A stretch of 64,000 nt of DNA from Brassica napus (GCF_020379485.1 NC_063452.1:59417338-59481337), one strand, 5' to 3'. Numbered from the stretch's first letter, positions 21,101-31,835 are shown. The notes: a model not told the origin generated them from the letters alone. Numbers and translations: made by a program.

Positions 21101-24046
21101 GAAGAAGTTTTGTTGGCGACTGCGATAAGAGTTAGTGGAGTGCTCCTTCTGCTTGTTTTGATAGTATCTGTCGTGATACTTTCTTGTCTCAACTTCCAAA
21201 GAGGGTTGAGCCTCAAAACGGAATGAAGAGTTTCCCGTTTTAGTTAGTCCAACTCCTTCTCTTATGCTTTTAGATGAGTCCTCTTGTTTCTCCTTCAAAG
21301 CTCTGAATTGTGCTTTTGCTTCCAAGCAGTCCTTGATGTCGTGATCCAGTCGGAAGCATTTAGAGCAGTGCTTCTCCAATCTCTTATATTTCAGAGATGC
21401 AGTGACTTCTTCACCGTTAGAATAGTCTATGATATATTTCATCATTAGAGGTAGTCGGCCGTTAACCTGCACGCGCATACGTACCGAGGATGAGGTAATC
21501 TCTGCCTTCTCATAGATTCTCAAGTCGTCTCCAATACTTTTTATAGTTTCCTCAGCCCACAGGTGAACTGGTATGCCTTGAACTCTAATCCAAAATGGGA
21601 TTAGTGAGGGAAAATCGCTCGAGTAAGTAGGCTCCCATCTCTTGACTATGACCATCCAGCGGGCGTAGTGGTATGGGCGTTTCTCCAGAACTGCAATCAG
21701 GTCAGCTTCGTTGTCAAACTGGAACTGGAACATCCCGTTCCCAAGGTCAGAGCCAGCCGGCCTAGTGTCCCCTTTCCACACCTCTGTGAAGAAGGGGATG
21801 AGTGACATAACTCGTTGTATCGAGGGGTTGGTAACTCTACCAATCACTTTCAAGGAATGCTTGCGAAGTAGATCTGGATGTTCTGGTGCCTGAGCTTTAA
21901 CTCTACCCGTTCTTGGAGCTTGGTGTGGTTCGGTCACCAGACCTTTCCCTTTTTCTGCAGTAGAGATTCTTTGATGCATTTTGTAACACGTCTCAGAAAG
22001 AGTAGTAGAACAGGAACCCTTGTATCACTATCGTCGGAAAGTAGTTGGCTTCATCGGACCAGAAAGGAGGTCATCGGCGGCGGGTAGGCCGGAGCACGGT
22101 GGTCCCTCCGACCTCAGGTCGGGGAAGAACCCGGTGGTAGTTTACCAACTGCCTGCTATTAACCAGCAGATATTGCTTAAAGTAGTACGAAGTTTGAAAA
22201 TATTTGAAAAGCTAGCATGCTTTTTACTCAAAAGGAGAATAAACTGGTTTACCCAGAGGTAACTTCCTCGAACAAGCAGACGGGGATTTTCTCGGCAAGT
22301 GTGTCTGGGAGAGTTTTACTTGTAAACCAGTTCATTTATATAATTGTTTTTTGGACAAACTATTTTCTTCTAAACCCTGGAATTATTCGTATAAAACTCA
22401 TGTTGGACCCATAAGACTTAATACTATGAATGATTAAAATAACATATGGTGATACGATTTCTGGTGCATGCTAATCTTCTTTATATCATTCCAAATTTAT
22501 TGGACCCATACGTATGGAGACTTTTTGTGTGATACATTAAGATTCAATATTTATCAAGATACCTGCATGGTACAAAGTTACTCCCCTTCTAATCCCTAAT
22601 CCTAAGCTACACTGATCTTTAATTTGAGTAACCATCCAATCGTGGTTAGTAATTTCGTTATGGCCGGGTAGGTAATTTTCAGAATGAATACAATAAATAA
22701 ATAACTCACCTTATATTTTGTAGAATGAACTATTATATATAATATTGATTTTAAAAATATATATGTAGTTGAAAGACATACCTGGTGAAATCCTTTTTCA
22801 AGGCTAAGATCAACGCCCAAATCAGCCAAACACAAACTCTGTAAATGATCCACTGCCCAAATGTAATGGTACCTCTCAATACAATTATCCAATTCTTCCA
22901 CTAAAGCCTCCACTAGAGGATAACTTAGAGCATAACCTCCTCCTCCGAATGCCATGTCAAATGAGAAGTGAAAATTTGATTTTATGGTCTCCGAAAACAT
23001 TCCGATGTAATGTTTTTCCGTGTGATCGTATTTTGATAACACATCCACCATGTTGTCTACGAAGAAAACACTGTCATCATCACCCGTCACGTACCTATTT
23101 ATATTGGACAAGATTTATGTTAGATCTCAAATTAAGGTAATATTATATACAAACCTGTATTTGCATTCCTTCAAACAAAATATTAGAGACAAAAAAAAAT
23201 TTCAAAATGTCATCCAATAAAATCATGCACCAAGCTTTTTTACAAAAAAAAATTAGGTATAACGAGAAGAGAAAATTGATAAAATTGAAATGTAAAAGTT
23301 AAATAAAATTTAAAATTTCTTGACTACTTGCTGGAATTTTTTATATTATTTTAGTAAACATTCAATAATTGTGTAAATCATAAAACAACTTTCATTTTAT
23401 AAGTTCTATTTAATATTTTATAAAACGTAATAATTTATGTAAATATAAATATTTGATTCTATAAAATTATAAATCAATTATTGTAAGTACAGAAACATAT
23501 ACATATATATATATATATATATTATATCGATTTGATAAGATGATTAATAAACTTAGTAAATATCATATACCATCTCACATCCTCGTCTTGTTTGAGCCTG
23601 TAATTCTCAAGAATGGACCTATAGATCCGAGTGTGGTTTCGGTTTGTAAGCTTCCGGTAAATCTTCAGTTTCTTGAGGTCTTCGTTGACTTTTAACGGCG
23701 GTAAGGCCGGAGACCAAGGCTGGAACTCTTCCGACGGTTCCACGTCAAAGAAGATATTACCACGCGTCACGTTTGGTCTCCACCATGATCCTAAGTAAAC
23801 TTTTCGATCCCTCCACGTACGTGAGCTCCCGACCAGAACGAACATCAAATGGCTCAAGTTTGTTGCCGCCTCTTTAGGCTGCAAGAGCCTCTCTTGATAT
23901 TGTATGGTGAAAATGTTACTGTCGAAATATTGTGATTTGAGGTATGTTTGGTTGAAGAAGAAGAGCACGAAGAAGATCACGGCCACGCCTATGATCACGC
24001 GATATTTGCAAAAGACTTTTGTGTGGTAACTTGGAGGCGACGACAT
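15174..24046 (-). CDS. DUF604 fringe-like glycosyltransferase, copy C (LINE in intron 2)
   Basis: Exons on the minus strand: 24046-23571, 23094-22782, 15895-15362 and 15269-15174. Together they give 1419 nt and 472 residues without a stop. Exon 1 has MSSPPSYHT and a hydrophobic anchor, exon 2 GDDDSVFFVDN, exon 3 SVSWGY and FNTRPVSRDPC, and exon 4 RKVECCDV. An open frame continues upstream to an ATG at 24139, but homology favours 24046. Intron 2 is 6886 bp because of a LINE (about 16116-22356). It also holds a second copy of the exon-3 acceptor at 15946-15981, which would be met first and, if used with read-through into exon 3, adds 74 nt and shifts the frame. Whether the gene is expressed correctly is open. 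An alternative view is that exon 3/4 and exons 1/2 come from two different array copies joined by recombination. Confidence 0.65.
15946..15981 (-). repeat. Duplicated exon-3 acceptor (decoy splice site) inside intron 2 of copy C
   Basis: The bases repeat the first 24 nt of exon 3 and its acceptor, in the form found in copy B (CAG followed by CTGGATCTGCGCGGTGAC). The true exon 3 of copy C begins at 15895. Between them, 15896-15944 resembles the intron of copy A (TTCCATGAACATGTG), so the join at about 15945 is a recombination breakpoint between A-like and B-like sequence. Confidence 0.75.
16110..16119. repeat. LINE target-site duplication, left copy
   Basis: AAACTATTTT here matches 22357-22366 exactly. 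The last bases merge with the poly-T (poly-A of the LINE). Removing the LINE and one copy gives an intron that lines up with the unoccupied site of copy B at about 12250-12280 (ACTTTTCTTCTAAACCCT). Confidence 0.75.
16171..20197 (-). pseudogene. LINE ORF2: endonuclease-reverse transcriptase-RNase H, disrupted
   Basis: In order on the minus strand: an APE-type endonuclease beginning SWNCQGLGNPKTVRRL (about 20180) with VAAGDFNDLL; reverse transcriptase with DKAPGPDGF, NQSAFVPGRAISDN and the catalytic LLFADDTMFF (about 18160); a zinc-binding region with CKRCGTSESIIHLLFQC; and an RNase H domain with RFESDSAQL and WIPRTQNVVCDSLAKEA. Three lesions are visible. A run of eight A instead of nine near 20083-20090 shifts the frame in the endonuclease. 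An in-frame TAA sits at about 17670, just before the LTKPKAFGGLGFRD motif. A TAG sits at about 16750, after PWIL. Otherwise the roughly 1340-codon frame is well kept, so degradation is mild. Confidence 0.85.
20198..21979 (-). CDS. LINE ORF1: DUF4283/zinc-knuckle nucleic-acid-binding protein
   Basis: An intact frame of 593 codons. The first 200 residues match the DUF4283 type found in plant LINE ORF1 proteins (FQFDNEADLIAVLEKRPYHY, then IPFWIRVQGIPVHLW). A CCHC zinc knuckle follows, CSKCFRLDHDIKDC (spacing C-X2-C-X4-H-X4-C). The rest is basic, rich in Arg, Pro and Ser, and contains an AT-hook-like KRKPGRPPGRR. It is expected to coat LINE RNA as a chaperone in the ribonucleoprotein particle. 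It stops just before ORF2. Confidence 0.85.
   Translation of the reverse strand: MHQRISTAEKGKGLVTEPHQAPRTGRVKAQAPEHPDLLRKHSLKVIGRVTNPSIQRVMSLIPFFTEVWKGDTRPAGSDLGNGMFQFQFDNEADLIAVLEKRPYHYARWMVIVKRWEPTYSSDFPSLIPFWIRVQGIPVHLWAEETIKSIGDDLRIYEKAEITSSSVRMRVQVNGRLPLMMKYIIDYSNGEEVTASLKYKRLEKHCSKCFRLDHDIKDCLEAKAQFRALKEKQEDSSKSIREGVGLTKTGNSSFRFEAQPSLEVETRKYHDRYYQNKQKEHSTNSYRSRQQNFFRSRDDRSRDRELYPTSSAYRPSHTRDRERPPRPPLERGHNHHSSNFQWRPRIEANAETSREPVQVSPPHRLEEASSSPILPSPPVRGVPLQSNQAFDPHVAMEEAIGEVRAAMNQYTMCADPSESAARKERLRQAEERGEIEETASLMVQTSLQTRPPPPCEEPSPTSGERLSALQRLGPLIPNSETTRTSNAESPVKRKPGRPPGRRVVSASPKKILGTNTTKRRTTNAKPPTSRRRLAAETSQQNRATKLSAVRAGASKTSSGKSGGSTNSDNQPIRNMIPAMARRKPGFRTPVDPLP
22357..22366. repeat. LINE target-site duplication, right copy
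   Basis: AAACTATTTT, identical to 16110-16119. It is followed by CTTCTAAACCCTGG, which continues the host intron as in copy B. Confidence 0.75.
23493..23521. repeat. (AT)n microsatellite in intron 1 of copy C
   Basis: Alternating A and T run close to the 5-prime splice site of intron 1. Similar short AT runs occur at the same place in the other copies. Confidence 0.8.
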
Positions 24047-24399
24047 TAGATTATACAGAGATAGTAGCATGGAGAAAGATGATGAATGATGTTTGAAGGT
24101 TAACAAGGGAGGTTTTGGAGTATTTAGTTTGAAAACCATAGAAATGATATCATACTTTTCTTAATTAACCCAATAAACACTAGTCCAAGTATTTAAGATT
24201 TATTTCCATATATTTGGATCATGTTTATTTATTAGCTTATTTTTCTTATTTCAATAGATCGAGATATATGGAAATATATCTTTTTTTAATCAAAAATATG
24301 GAAATATATCTCAATAATAACATTTCATCAAAAATTCTGATTTTTGTCCTTCAAACATCTGCAATATTATCGGAATATTACCACTAGACCATAATATTT

Positions 24400-24938
24400 T
24401 AGGGTATGACTGGTTAGCGTTTCGAAACAATCACTTAAACTGTTCTAAACCGCTTTAAAATGCTCTAAACTTCATAATTCAAAAGTTGGTTCCGCTGTTG
24501 CGGGAGGATTAAAAAAAATTCTTTTTTTAATAATATAAATACAAAAATAAAAATAAAATAATTTTTTAATTGGAATTATAAAAATATAAAAATATATATA
24601 TTATATTTTAATTAATATTAAGAAATTTTAAAACAAAAATATCTTCTGTAATTTTAAAAAAAATTTAAAAATATAACTTTCTAAATATAATTTTTATATT
24701 TATTATAATATTATGATTTTTGGTTTTTTATAATTATATAAAATGTAAATATTGTTAATTTATTACTGCTGCTGCATTTGATAGTTAATCAGTTATAAGT
24801 ATCACGTAAATGCATCAATTTCTAACCGAAGATCCAGTCGTACAAATCTTTTAAAACCGCTAAAACCCGCAACCACCCGCATCCGCAAACTCCCGCAACC
24901 GCAACCGCAACCGCTATGTTTGAACCGGTCAGACTCTA
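24400..24938. mobile_element. hAT-like MITE with (CCGCAA)n subterminal repeats
   Basis: The left terminus TAGGGTATGACTGGTTAG pairs with the right terminus TGAACCGGTCAGACTCTA (reverse TAGAGTCTGACCGGTTCA). The right arm contains CCGCAACCGCAACCGCAACCG. The termini fit hAT elements, but no matching 8-bp target duplication is visible, so one flank may have been rearranged. There is no coding capacity; the core is very AT-rich. Confidence 0.65.
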
Positions 24939-25460
24939 ACTCATACATCAATTATAGTCCGTGGGTACATTCCAAACGTAAAATATATCTGGACAGAATA
25001 GTTAATGCATGCATGATATATATAATTTTATTTATTATAATATCTCCTATATAAAATGTATCATCAGATTTCAGATTTTCATATACAGAAAATCACATAT
25101 TAATTAACAGTTTCACTTTTCTATTTTTAAATGCTTAACCATGACATAGGCAAAAAAACCACATATGCCATGAATCTATGATATAAAATTCACGTTGAAG
25201 CAAGTAATCAATTCTACACTTAGTTAGACATCTGGACGCATATTAATCCATAATTCAGATTTTGTAAGTGACAATTGCCAAATTTTAGCAAAAAAAAAAG
25301 AAGAGTGACATTGAAATCAGAAACTTGAAAAATAATATAGTATGTAATAAAAATCTATTACATGTATGATCACTAAGTCCTGACAATAATATGTATAATA
25401 AACTCACACTAATATGTACATCCCTGAACTGTATGGGTAAAAGTTCCAAAAAAAAAATAA
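24939..25460. other. Spacer between copies C and D
   Basis: AT-rich, with phrases shared with 14260-14560 (GTGGGTACATTCCAAAC, AACCATGACATAGGCAAAA), so it is remnant flank of the duplicated unit. No gene is seen. Confidence 0.5.
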
Positions 25461-25750
25461 CCTAGGTGGGTACGGCAACTGTATTCTACCCCTGTTCGGA
25501 AACGCACTAGGTGCTAGTCGGGCGGTCAGGTTAGACCTAGCGCTTAAAAAAAAAATCAGAGATTAATCAGAAATTTCCAAAAACAAAAAAATCGTGGACA
25601 AAGTAACAAACCTAGGTGGATACGGCAACTGTATTCTACCCTTGTTCGGGAACGCCCTAGGCGCTAGTCGGACGGTCAGGGTCGACCTAGCGCCTAAAGA
25701 AAAAATCGGGGATTAATCGAAAATTATGCGGGGCGAAATTTTTAGATTGT
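25461..25750. repeat. 150-bp tandem duplication, two copies
   Basis: Unit 1 starts at 25461 (CCTAGGTGGGTACGGCAACT) and unit 2 at 25611 (CCTAGGTGGATACGGCAACT), with about 85-90% identity by eye. The duplicated unit spans both host flank and the left end of the neighbouring hAT-like element. Confidence 0.8.
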
Positions 25751-26102
25751 TTACTATGTTATAAAACATAATAACCTTTAATTGTGTATAATATTAATAC
25801 ATTTTCATGTTTAAGATTGCGTAAAATACACAAATAGAATATATAAACTTAATATAGTGTAATTTTCATCAAAATTATGAATATAAATGATATTTATAAA
25901 ATTTTAGATTAGATAAATAAATAAAAATATTATTAAAAATAAAGTAAAAAAATAATAGAAAAATAGATTAGGCGGTGGTCATTTAGGCGGTCTAGGCGGA
26001 GAAAATCGAATATCCGATTTTTTTAACCGATTTGACATAAATCAGAGCTGAAAAGTGACGCGTAGCACTCAGGCGACTAGGCGGCCGATTTTTAGAACAG
26101 AG
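25491..26102. mobile_element. hAT-like non-autonomous element rich in CTAGGCG words
   Basis: The left end CCTGTTCGGAAACGC and the right end TTTTTAGAACAGAG form short imperfect inverted repeats, each followed inward by CTAGGCGCTAGTCG-type words. Flanking octamers ATTCTACC (25483-25490) and ATTCTGCC (26103-26110) differ at one base, fitting an 8-bp hAT target duplication. Non-coding. Confidence 0.6.
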
Positions 26103-27947
26103 ATTCTGCCACATATATGACTAAAAAATATGTACATCAGTAAACTTCTCTTGTTAAGATATCAGAGTAATTGTAGGCTTGAGTTTTAAGCAACGTATAA
26201 CTTAATTAATAACAAAATTGAAATTACAATATAACTATTCTTTTCTCTTCTCCATTTATCTTAGCTGATGATTTCGTCACTCCTACAATCTCGAAGTCTT
26301 ATGTTTGCAACATCGGCACCCTCATATTCCACGTCACAACATTCCACTTTTCTTCCCTAAGCACCAACAATAAAACAATATCAATCGGGATGGAATTAAA
26401 ACAGCGTTTCTAGTTTAAGAAAATCATGGTATTTCACAATACAATAAATACCCGTCATCAGATTTTTTTTTTTTTGTCTAAAGAATGCATCCATTGTTAG
26501 TTTGTTACAATTTTTTAGTTCCTAGATCGATACAAAACCCTAGTTAGTATAGATATATAACTCTTACTTGTAAATGTTATTTCCATAAATTGCCCACTAG
26601 TAAAACTAAAGGACTCATGGGATGAACTAACCTCTTTGGGAGTTATGGGAGAGGAGACTCGGATCGAAGCAAGAGGATCCGCAGAAATATCACCAGAGAA
26701 AGAACAAGAAGTCATGTTTCTAATAAACTTCCTTGTGTAGGAAGTAACAACTCCTCTCTCCACTTGTTCAAGCGAATCAAAGAAGAACCAATGAGGAGCT
26801 TCACATGGATTTCTAGACACCCCGTCTCGTGTTAAACATGTAAAACGGAAACCATCCTCGGAGCCAGGGACGGAATGTCTCGATGGGAAGCTTCAAGTAG
26901 CTTCGTGGGAATATATTCTCATAGACATGAGCAGAGTATCCCCACGAGACCGAGAAGGTCCAGTTTCTGGCTCTAACGTAACATACCGACTGTTGTAGCA
27001 TCCGTGATTGGTCCACGTTAGCCGCTTTCATAATTTGAAGGACTGAGCCGTGACGGTCCATGCCAGGGAAAAGTGGTGCTAAGGCCCCGAAGTGGTGGAG
27101 GCTGAGAAGAGGAGCCGTTGGGTGTGACGAGAGCAAACCCGACAAGTCACCTCGTAGATCCATCTGTTGCATATTATAATCACATAATTAATTATTATGA
27201 GATACATTTTCTTGTGCAAACCATACTAATCTTCTTGGTCAGTTCCATAAAGAACTTATTCTTTTAGGCAAATAAGAAAGCTTATCTTGTGATACATTTT
27301 GAAATTTTGAGACATACCTGATGAAATCCTTTCTCTGGGATAAGATCAGCACCAAGATCAGCCAAGCAATAACTCTGTAACGTATCTCCTGCCCAAATGA
27401 AATGATACTTTTCAATACATTCATCTAGTTTTGCCACCAAAGCCTCGACCATAGGATAACTTAGAGCATATCCTCCTCCTCCGTATGCCATTTCAAATGC
27501 TAAACGAAAATTTGATTTTGTCGACTCCGAAAACATTCCGATGTAACGTTTTTCCGTGTGGTCGTATTTTGACAACACATCCACTATGTTGTCTACGAAG
27601 AAAAGACTATCATCATCACCCATTACATACCTGTTTATTTTTGCACAAGGTTGAATTTTAATTCTATTAAAAAGATTGGATTTTACTCTCTTTTTTTGTT
27701 ATATTAAAGAAAATTGATGTTAGACCAGGAGTGTTTGTAACGAAAGAAAATCTTTTGTTTTTAAAAATCATTTTACAAAAATTAGATAAATAAGAAGAGG
27801 TAGAAACTTGATAAGATTGAGATGTAAAACCAAAAAAAAAAAGAGTTAGAATATTAGTTTTTCATATAATAATTTATTTGAATTTGTAACATTTAATTTA
27901 AATTCAGTTAAAATGATTTATTTTTATAAAACAATATTATTTACTAA

Positions 27948-28429
27948 TCTCTATAATATTATTTGAGAAGTCAGTTTTCTATGTGTCGCTCTCACGTTAA
28001 CACTCACGATATTTGATTACACGGATACTCTTAATGAATTAAAAATATTACATTTAAAATACTATTATTTAATTTTTTATTTAGTTTCCTTTTTAAAATT
28101 TTCCAAAAACATATAAATATAATAAAAAAGGAAACTTTTATAAAGTAAAAAAATGAATTGAAAACGAAAAATATATGTATATATAATATGATTTCATAAA
28201 AATGAAAATTTCACAAAATAGTAATATTACATTTAAAAAATATTTTCAAATAACATAAAATATACTTTTGAAGTAATAAAATAATTTCTTTATATCTATA
28301 TTTTCTAAGATGAAAAATATAAATTTGTATATAATATGATTTTATTAAAAAAAATTTACACATATAATATTGATATTAGAAAAAGAAATATTATTTTTTT
28401 TGAAACATAATTTTAAACAATAAAAAAAA
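27948..28429 (+). mobile_element. Truncated Helitron 5-prime end
   Basis: It starts TCTCTATAATATTATTTGAG directly after an A, as Helitrons do, and follows the sequence of the next element closely (TGTCGCTCTCACGTTAAC, TTTAGTTTCCTTTTTAAAA). After 482 bp it is interrupted by the start of a second copy at 28430. No 3-prime end of its own is present. Confidence 0.6.
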
Positions 28430-31303
28430 TCTATAATATTATTTGAAAAGTTAGTTTCATATATGTCGCTCTCACGTTAACTATCACAATGGTTGATTAC
28501 ACTGATAACATTAATGAATTAAAAAATATTACATGCAAAATACTATTATTTATTTTTTATTTAGTTTCCTTTTTAAAATTTTCCAAAAAACATATCTCTT
28601 ATATATTAATTGAGAAACATTACAACATTGTTTTGCAGTCACGTGTCACTATGAGAATGAAATTCAGAATTCATAGAGAAATAAGTTGGTCTATCTTAAC
28701 TTATCTTATACTTTTTATTAAACTAACTATTAAATTGATAAATAGTGTACAAAAGAATATTCTCGCACTTTCCTTAAATAAAAACTATGGAATTGCCTAA
28801 TATGATTAACGTATATATGACAATTAATGATTATGAATAATAAATATTTGATAATAATTTTTGTATCGTAGCTCTTTTTTGTTTAATTTTATATTATTAA
28901 AAGATATTAAACATCCATATTAACCATATAATAAAAAATTAAAATTTTTCTTCTATGTTATTTGAATTTTTAAAACAAATATAAATTATTAAAAACGTTA
29001 AATGTCTCACACTAAAATTTTGTGATCAATGGTTTAACTTTTTTGGTAATAACAAGATCGATACAAATGATCATAAATCGTATGAATATGAAGTCTTATT
29101 TACTAGACATTCATATTATATATTAATATATTTTAAAATTAAACTATATAACATAGAAAAATACTTAAATATGATAATTTCTAAATTTGTATTGAAAAAA
29201 TATTGAAACTTTAATAGTTTAATTTTGAAATTTGCATTAAAAATCGCACATTGGAAATTTTGTGTTTATCATATGAGTATGAATTCTCAATAATAAATAT
29301 TTATATTAAAATACACTATATATCTATGTACATTTCATTGAAATTTAGTTATATACCATATAAAATAAATAAAATGATTGTTTTTATTTATTTACCAAAA
29401 CAATATCGTAAATAAACACGATGTATTGTTTTGATTTATGTTTTTACTCTAATTTAATTATATACATAATACGTAAATCAATACAAATAAATAATAACAG
29501 ATAAAAATTAGTTTTATATATAACATTCGTTCAGCGCAATTGCGCGAGTCTTAAGCTAGTACATATAATAAAAAAAATGTTTAATAAACTTAAAAAGGTG
29601 AATTTAAAAACGAAAAATATATGTATATATAATATGATTTCATAAAAAAAGGAAAGTTCACAAAATAGTAATATTACATTTCAAAGATATTTTCTTAGAA
29701 TAATGTTATACTTTCTTTATATCTATTTTTTAGATGAAAAACTTTATATCTATTTTTTAGATGAAAAATATAAATTTTTATATACTGTGATTTTATTAAA
29801 AAACAATTTACACATATAATCTTGATATTAGAAAACATAATTTTAAACAATACAAAAAATTAAAGTAACGGAAATATTTTTATATATCTATCCATTTTCT
29901 TTGATGATTACATAAAATAATTAAGTAACATAAACTTATATATGTTTAATTGACTCAAATAGTTTATAATTAGTATTATTGAAATGTTTTATTTATTTTT
30001 CATATATTTAGTTGACTATTATATCTTTCAATTACAACAAAAAAACATCAATAAATTATATTTTACTCAAATAATATTATTTTCAAATACAATCATAATT
30101 TTGTTTACTGCTTATTTTTAGGAGTTATTAAAAAAACTAAAAATAAATTTTAAAATAATCATCATTTGATTAAATAGTTACAAAATAGTTTAATGAGGTA
30201 GATATATTATATTTTATCGTTATTAAAGTTATTTATTTTCTTAATATTAAATTTGCTTTTAAATGTTATGTTTTTATGTTTATAGAACTTAATAGAACCA
30301 TAATCAAAATACCGTAGCAAATATGTTTTCATTTTTAAGATTATTTAAAATAAATTACAGTTTCCATTCAATAAATCAAAGGCATAAAGTTATTAATTTA
30401 GAATTTATAAAATATTTTAATTATTGTAAATATTGATATGTGTTATGAGCTTCCAAAAATGTATCAGCTACTTATACATGTAACTTCCTATTGATCATCG
30501 CCTTATTTTTCTAATTTTTTTAAAAAACATCAACATATAATTTGATAAATATTATGAAAATACATGGACATTTCAACGATAAAGAAGATTGATATGAGTT
30601 GACTTAATTATAATAAAAATAATTATACTCACAACATGAGTGACAACATGAGTGACTCGACTAATCCAACATATATCTAAAATCATAGATTTAACTATGA
30701 TAAGAACATATAATTTTATAAGAATAGTAATTTATTATATAAATATAAATCATAAGACAACTCAAAACATATTAAAATGAAAAAAAAATATTAACCAACT
30801 GTTACAATTTAGTTATTTTGTAAAATTTATATATATGAATGAGACTTCAGAATATTATTGTTATATTAATTTATGTCATTTGTAATCAGACACTTTAATT
30901 TATTTATTTTTTTTCATTCTAAGCATAATATATCTTAAGTTATACATAATATTCATAAAATATATTTAAATTTCTAAGACAACAACCACCTAAATGCAAA
31001 GAAAAAATTAATCAAAATTTTAATATAGTTAGAATAAAAAATATTACAGTTGAATTCAGAGATGAAATCAAATTTACCGAAATAATAACTAAATCGACCG
31101 TTAAAAAAACAAAACCGATTAGATATAACATAAATAAAATCATATGTATAATTAAAGTAATATAATATTATTAATATAAATGATGCATACAAATTATAAA
31201 TTAATTTAAAATTAAAAGTAAATAGCAATCAATTATTATAGTATATTTACTTTAGAATATTTATATCCGTGCATAAACACAGCCACACGGGAAAATCACC
31301 TAG
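28430..31303 (+). mobile_element. Non-autonomous Helitron (hosts a nested Helitron)
   Basis: 5-prime end TCTATAATATTATTTGAAAAG after A; 3-prime end with a CCGTG/CACGG hairpin followed by GGAAAATCACCTAG and then T. This is the canonical TC...CTAG layout at an A^T target. Cutting out 28595-29559 rejoins AAAACATA with TACATATAATAAAAAA, which matches the uninterrupted truncated copy at 28105-28125. No helicase is encoded; the body is AT-rich. Confidence 0.75.
28595..29559 (+). mobile_element. Nested non-autonomous Helitron
   Basis: Starts TCTCTTATATATTAATTGAG after A (28594) and ends in a short hairpin GCGCAATTGCGC followed by GAGTCTTAAGCTAG, then T (29560). Length is 965 bp. Both ends fit Helitron consensus and the pre-insertion site is reconstructed by the truncated sister copy. 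It holds no coding region. Confidence 0.8.
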
Positions 31304-31835
31304 TATATGTATATAATACGATTTAATAAGACAATAATTAACTGATATAGATAGATTAACTGACATACCATCTCACATCATCGTCTTGTTTGAGCCTGTA
31401 AGTCTCGAGAATAGATCTATAGATACGAATGTGAACTCGGTTTGCTAGCTTTGGGTAAATTCTGAGTTTCCTGAGGTCTTCGTTGACTTTAAACGGCGGG
31501 AAGGTCGGAGACCAAGGCCTGAACTCTTCCGATGGCTCCACATCCAAGAAGATATTGCCTCGTGTCGCGTTTGGTCTCCACCATGATTCTATGTAAGTTC
31601 TTCGATGCTTCCACGCACGTGAGCTCCCCACCAACACAAACATCAAGTGGCTCAAGTTCGCCGTTGTCTCCTTAGGCCCGGCCTCTTCACATTTCATAGT
31701 GAATATGTTACTATCGACATATTGTGAACTGATGTAGGTTAAGTTGAAGAAGAAAAGCATGAAGAAGGTTGCGACCAAGCTTATGATCAGGTAATATTTG
31801 CATAAGATGCTTGTGTGGTAGCTTGGAGACGACAT

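Larger units (their letters stand above)
16116..22356 (-). mobile_element. L1-type LINE retrotransposon, nearly full length
   Basis: The element is about 6.2 kb on the minus strand, with a poly-A tail (poly-T at 16116-16137) and a 10-bp target duplication. ORF1 (21979-20198) has a DUF4283-like region and a CCHC knuckle. ORF2 (about 20197-16171) has endonuclease, reverse transcriptase, zinc-binding and RNase H parts. The stretch 21980-22356 is the 5-prime leader. Intact target duplications argue for fairly recent insertion, but ORF2 carries three lesions, so the copy is not autonomous as it stands. GC content is clearly higher than in the host intron. Confidence 0.9.
26261..31835 (-). pseudogene. 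DUF604 fringe-like glycosyltransferase, copy D (1-nt frameshift, Helitrons in intron 1)
   Basis: Exons on the minus strand: 31835-31369, 27630-27318, 27163-26632 and 26356-26261. Exon 1 (MSSPSYHTS plus anchor) and exon 2 (VMGDDDSLFFVDN) are open. Exon 3 is 532 nt instead of 531: near 26820-26826 the bases ACACCCCGTCTCG replace ACACCGGTCTCG of copy B. This destroys the NTRPVSRNPC block and ends translation shortly after MFNTRR. Exon 4 remains open with RKVECCDVEYEGAD. Intron 1 grew to 3738 bp by Helitron insertion (27948-31303), against 222-476 bp in the other copies. It is most upstream in the array by direction of transcription and likely non-functional. Confidence 0.8.

Noticed and set aside
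28489..28800. A 103-codon open frame in the Helitron region
   Set aside because: It crosses the border of the nested Helitron and is Lys/Ile/Leu rich as expected from AT-rich DNA.
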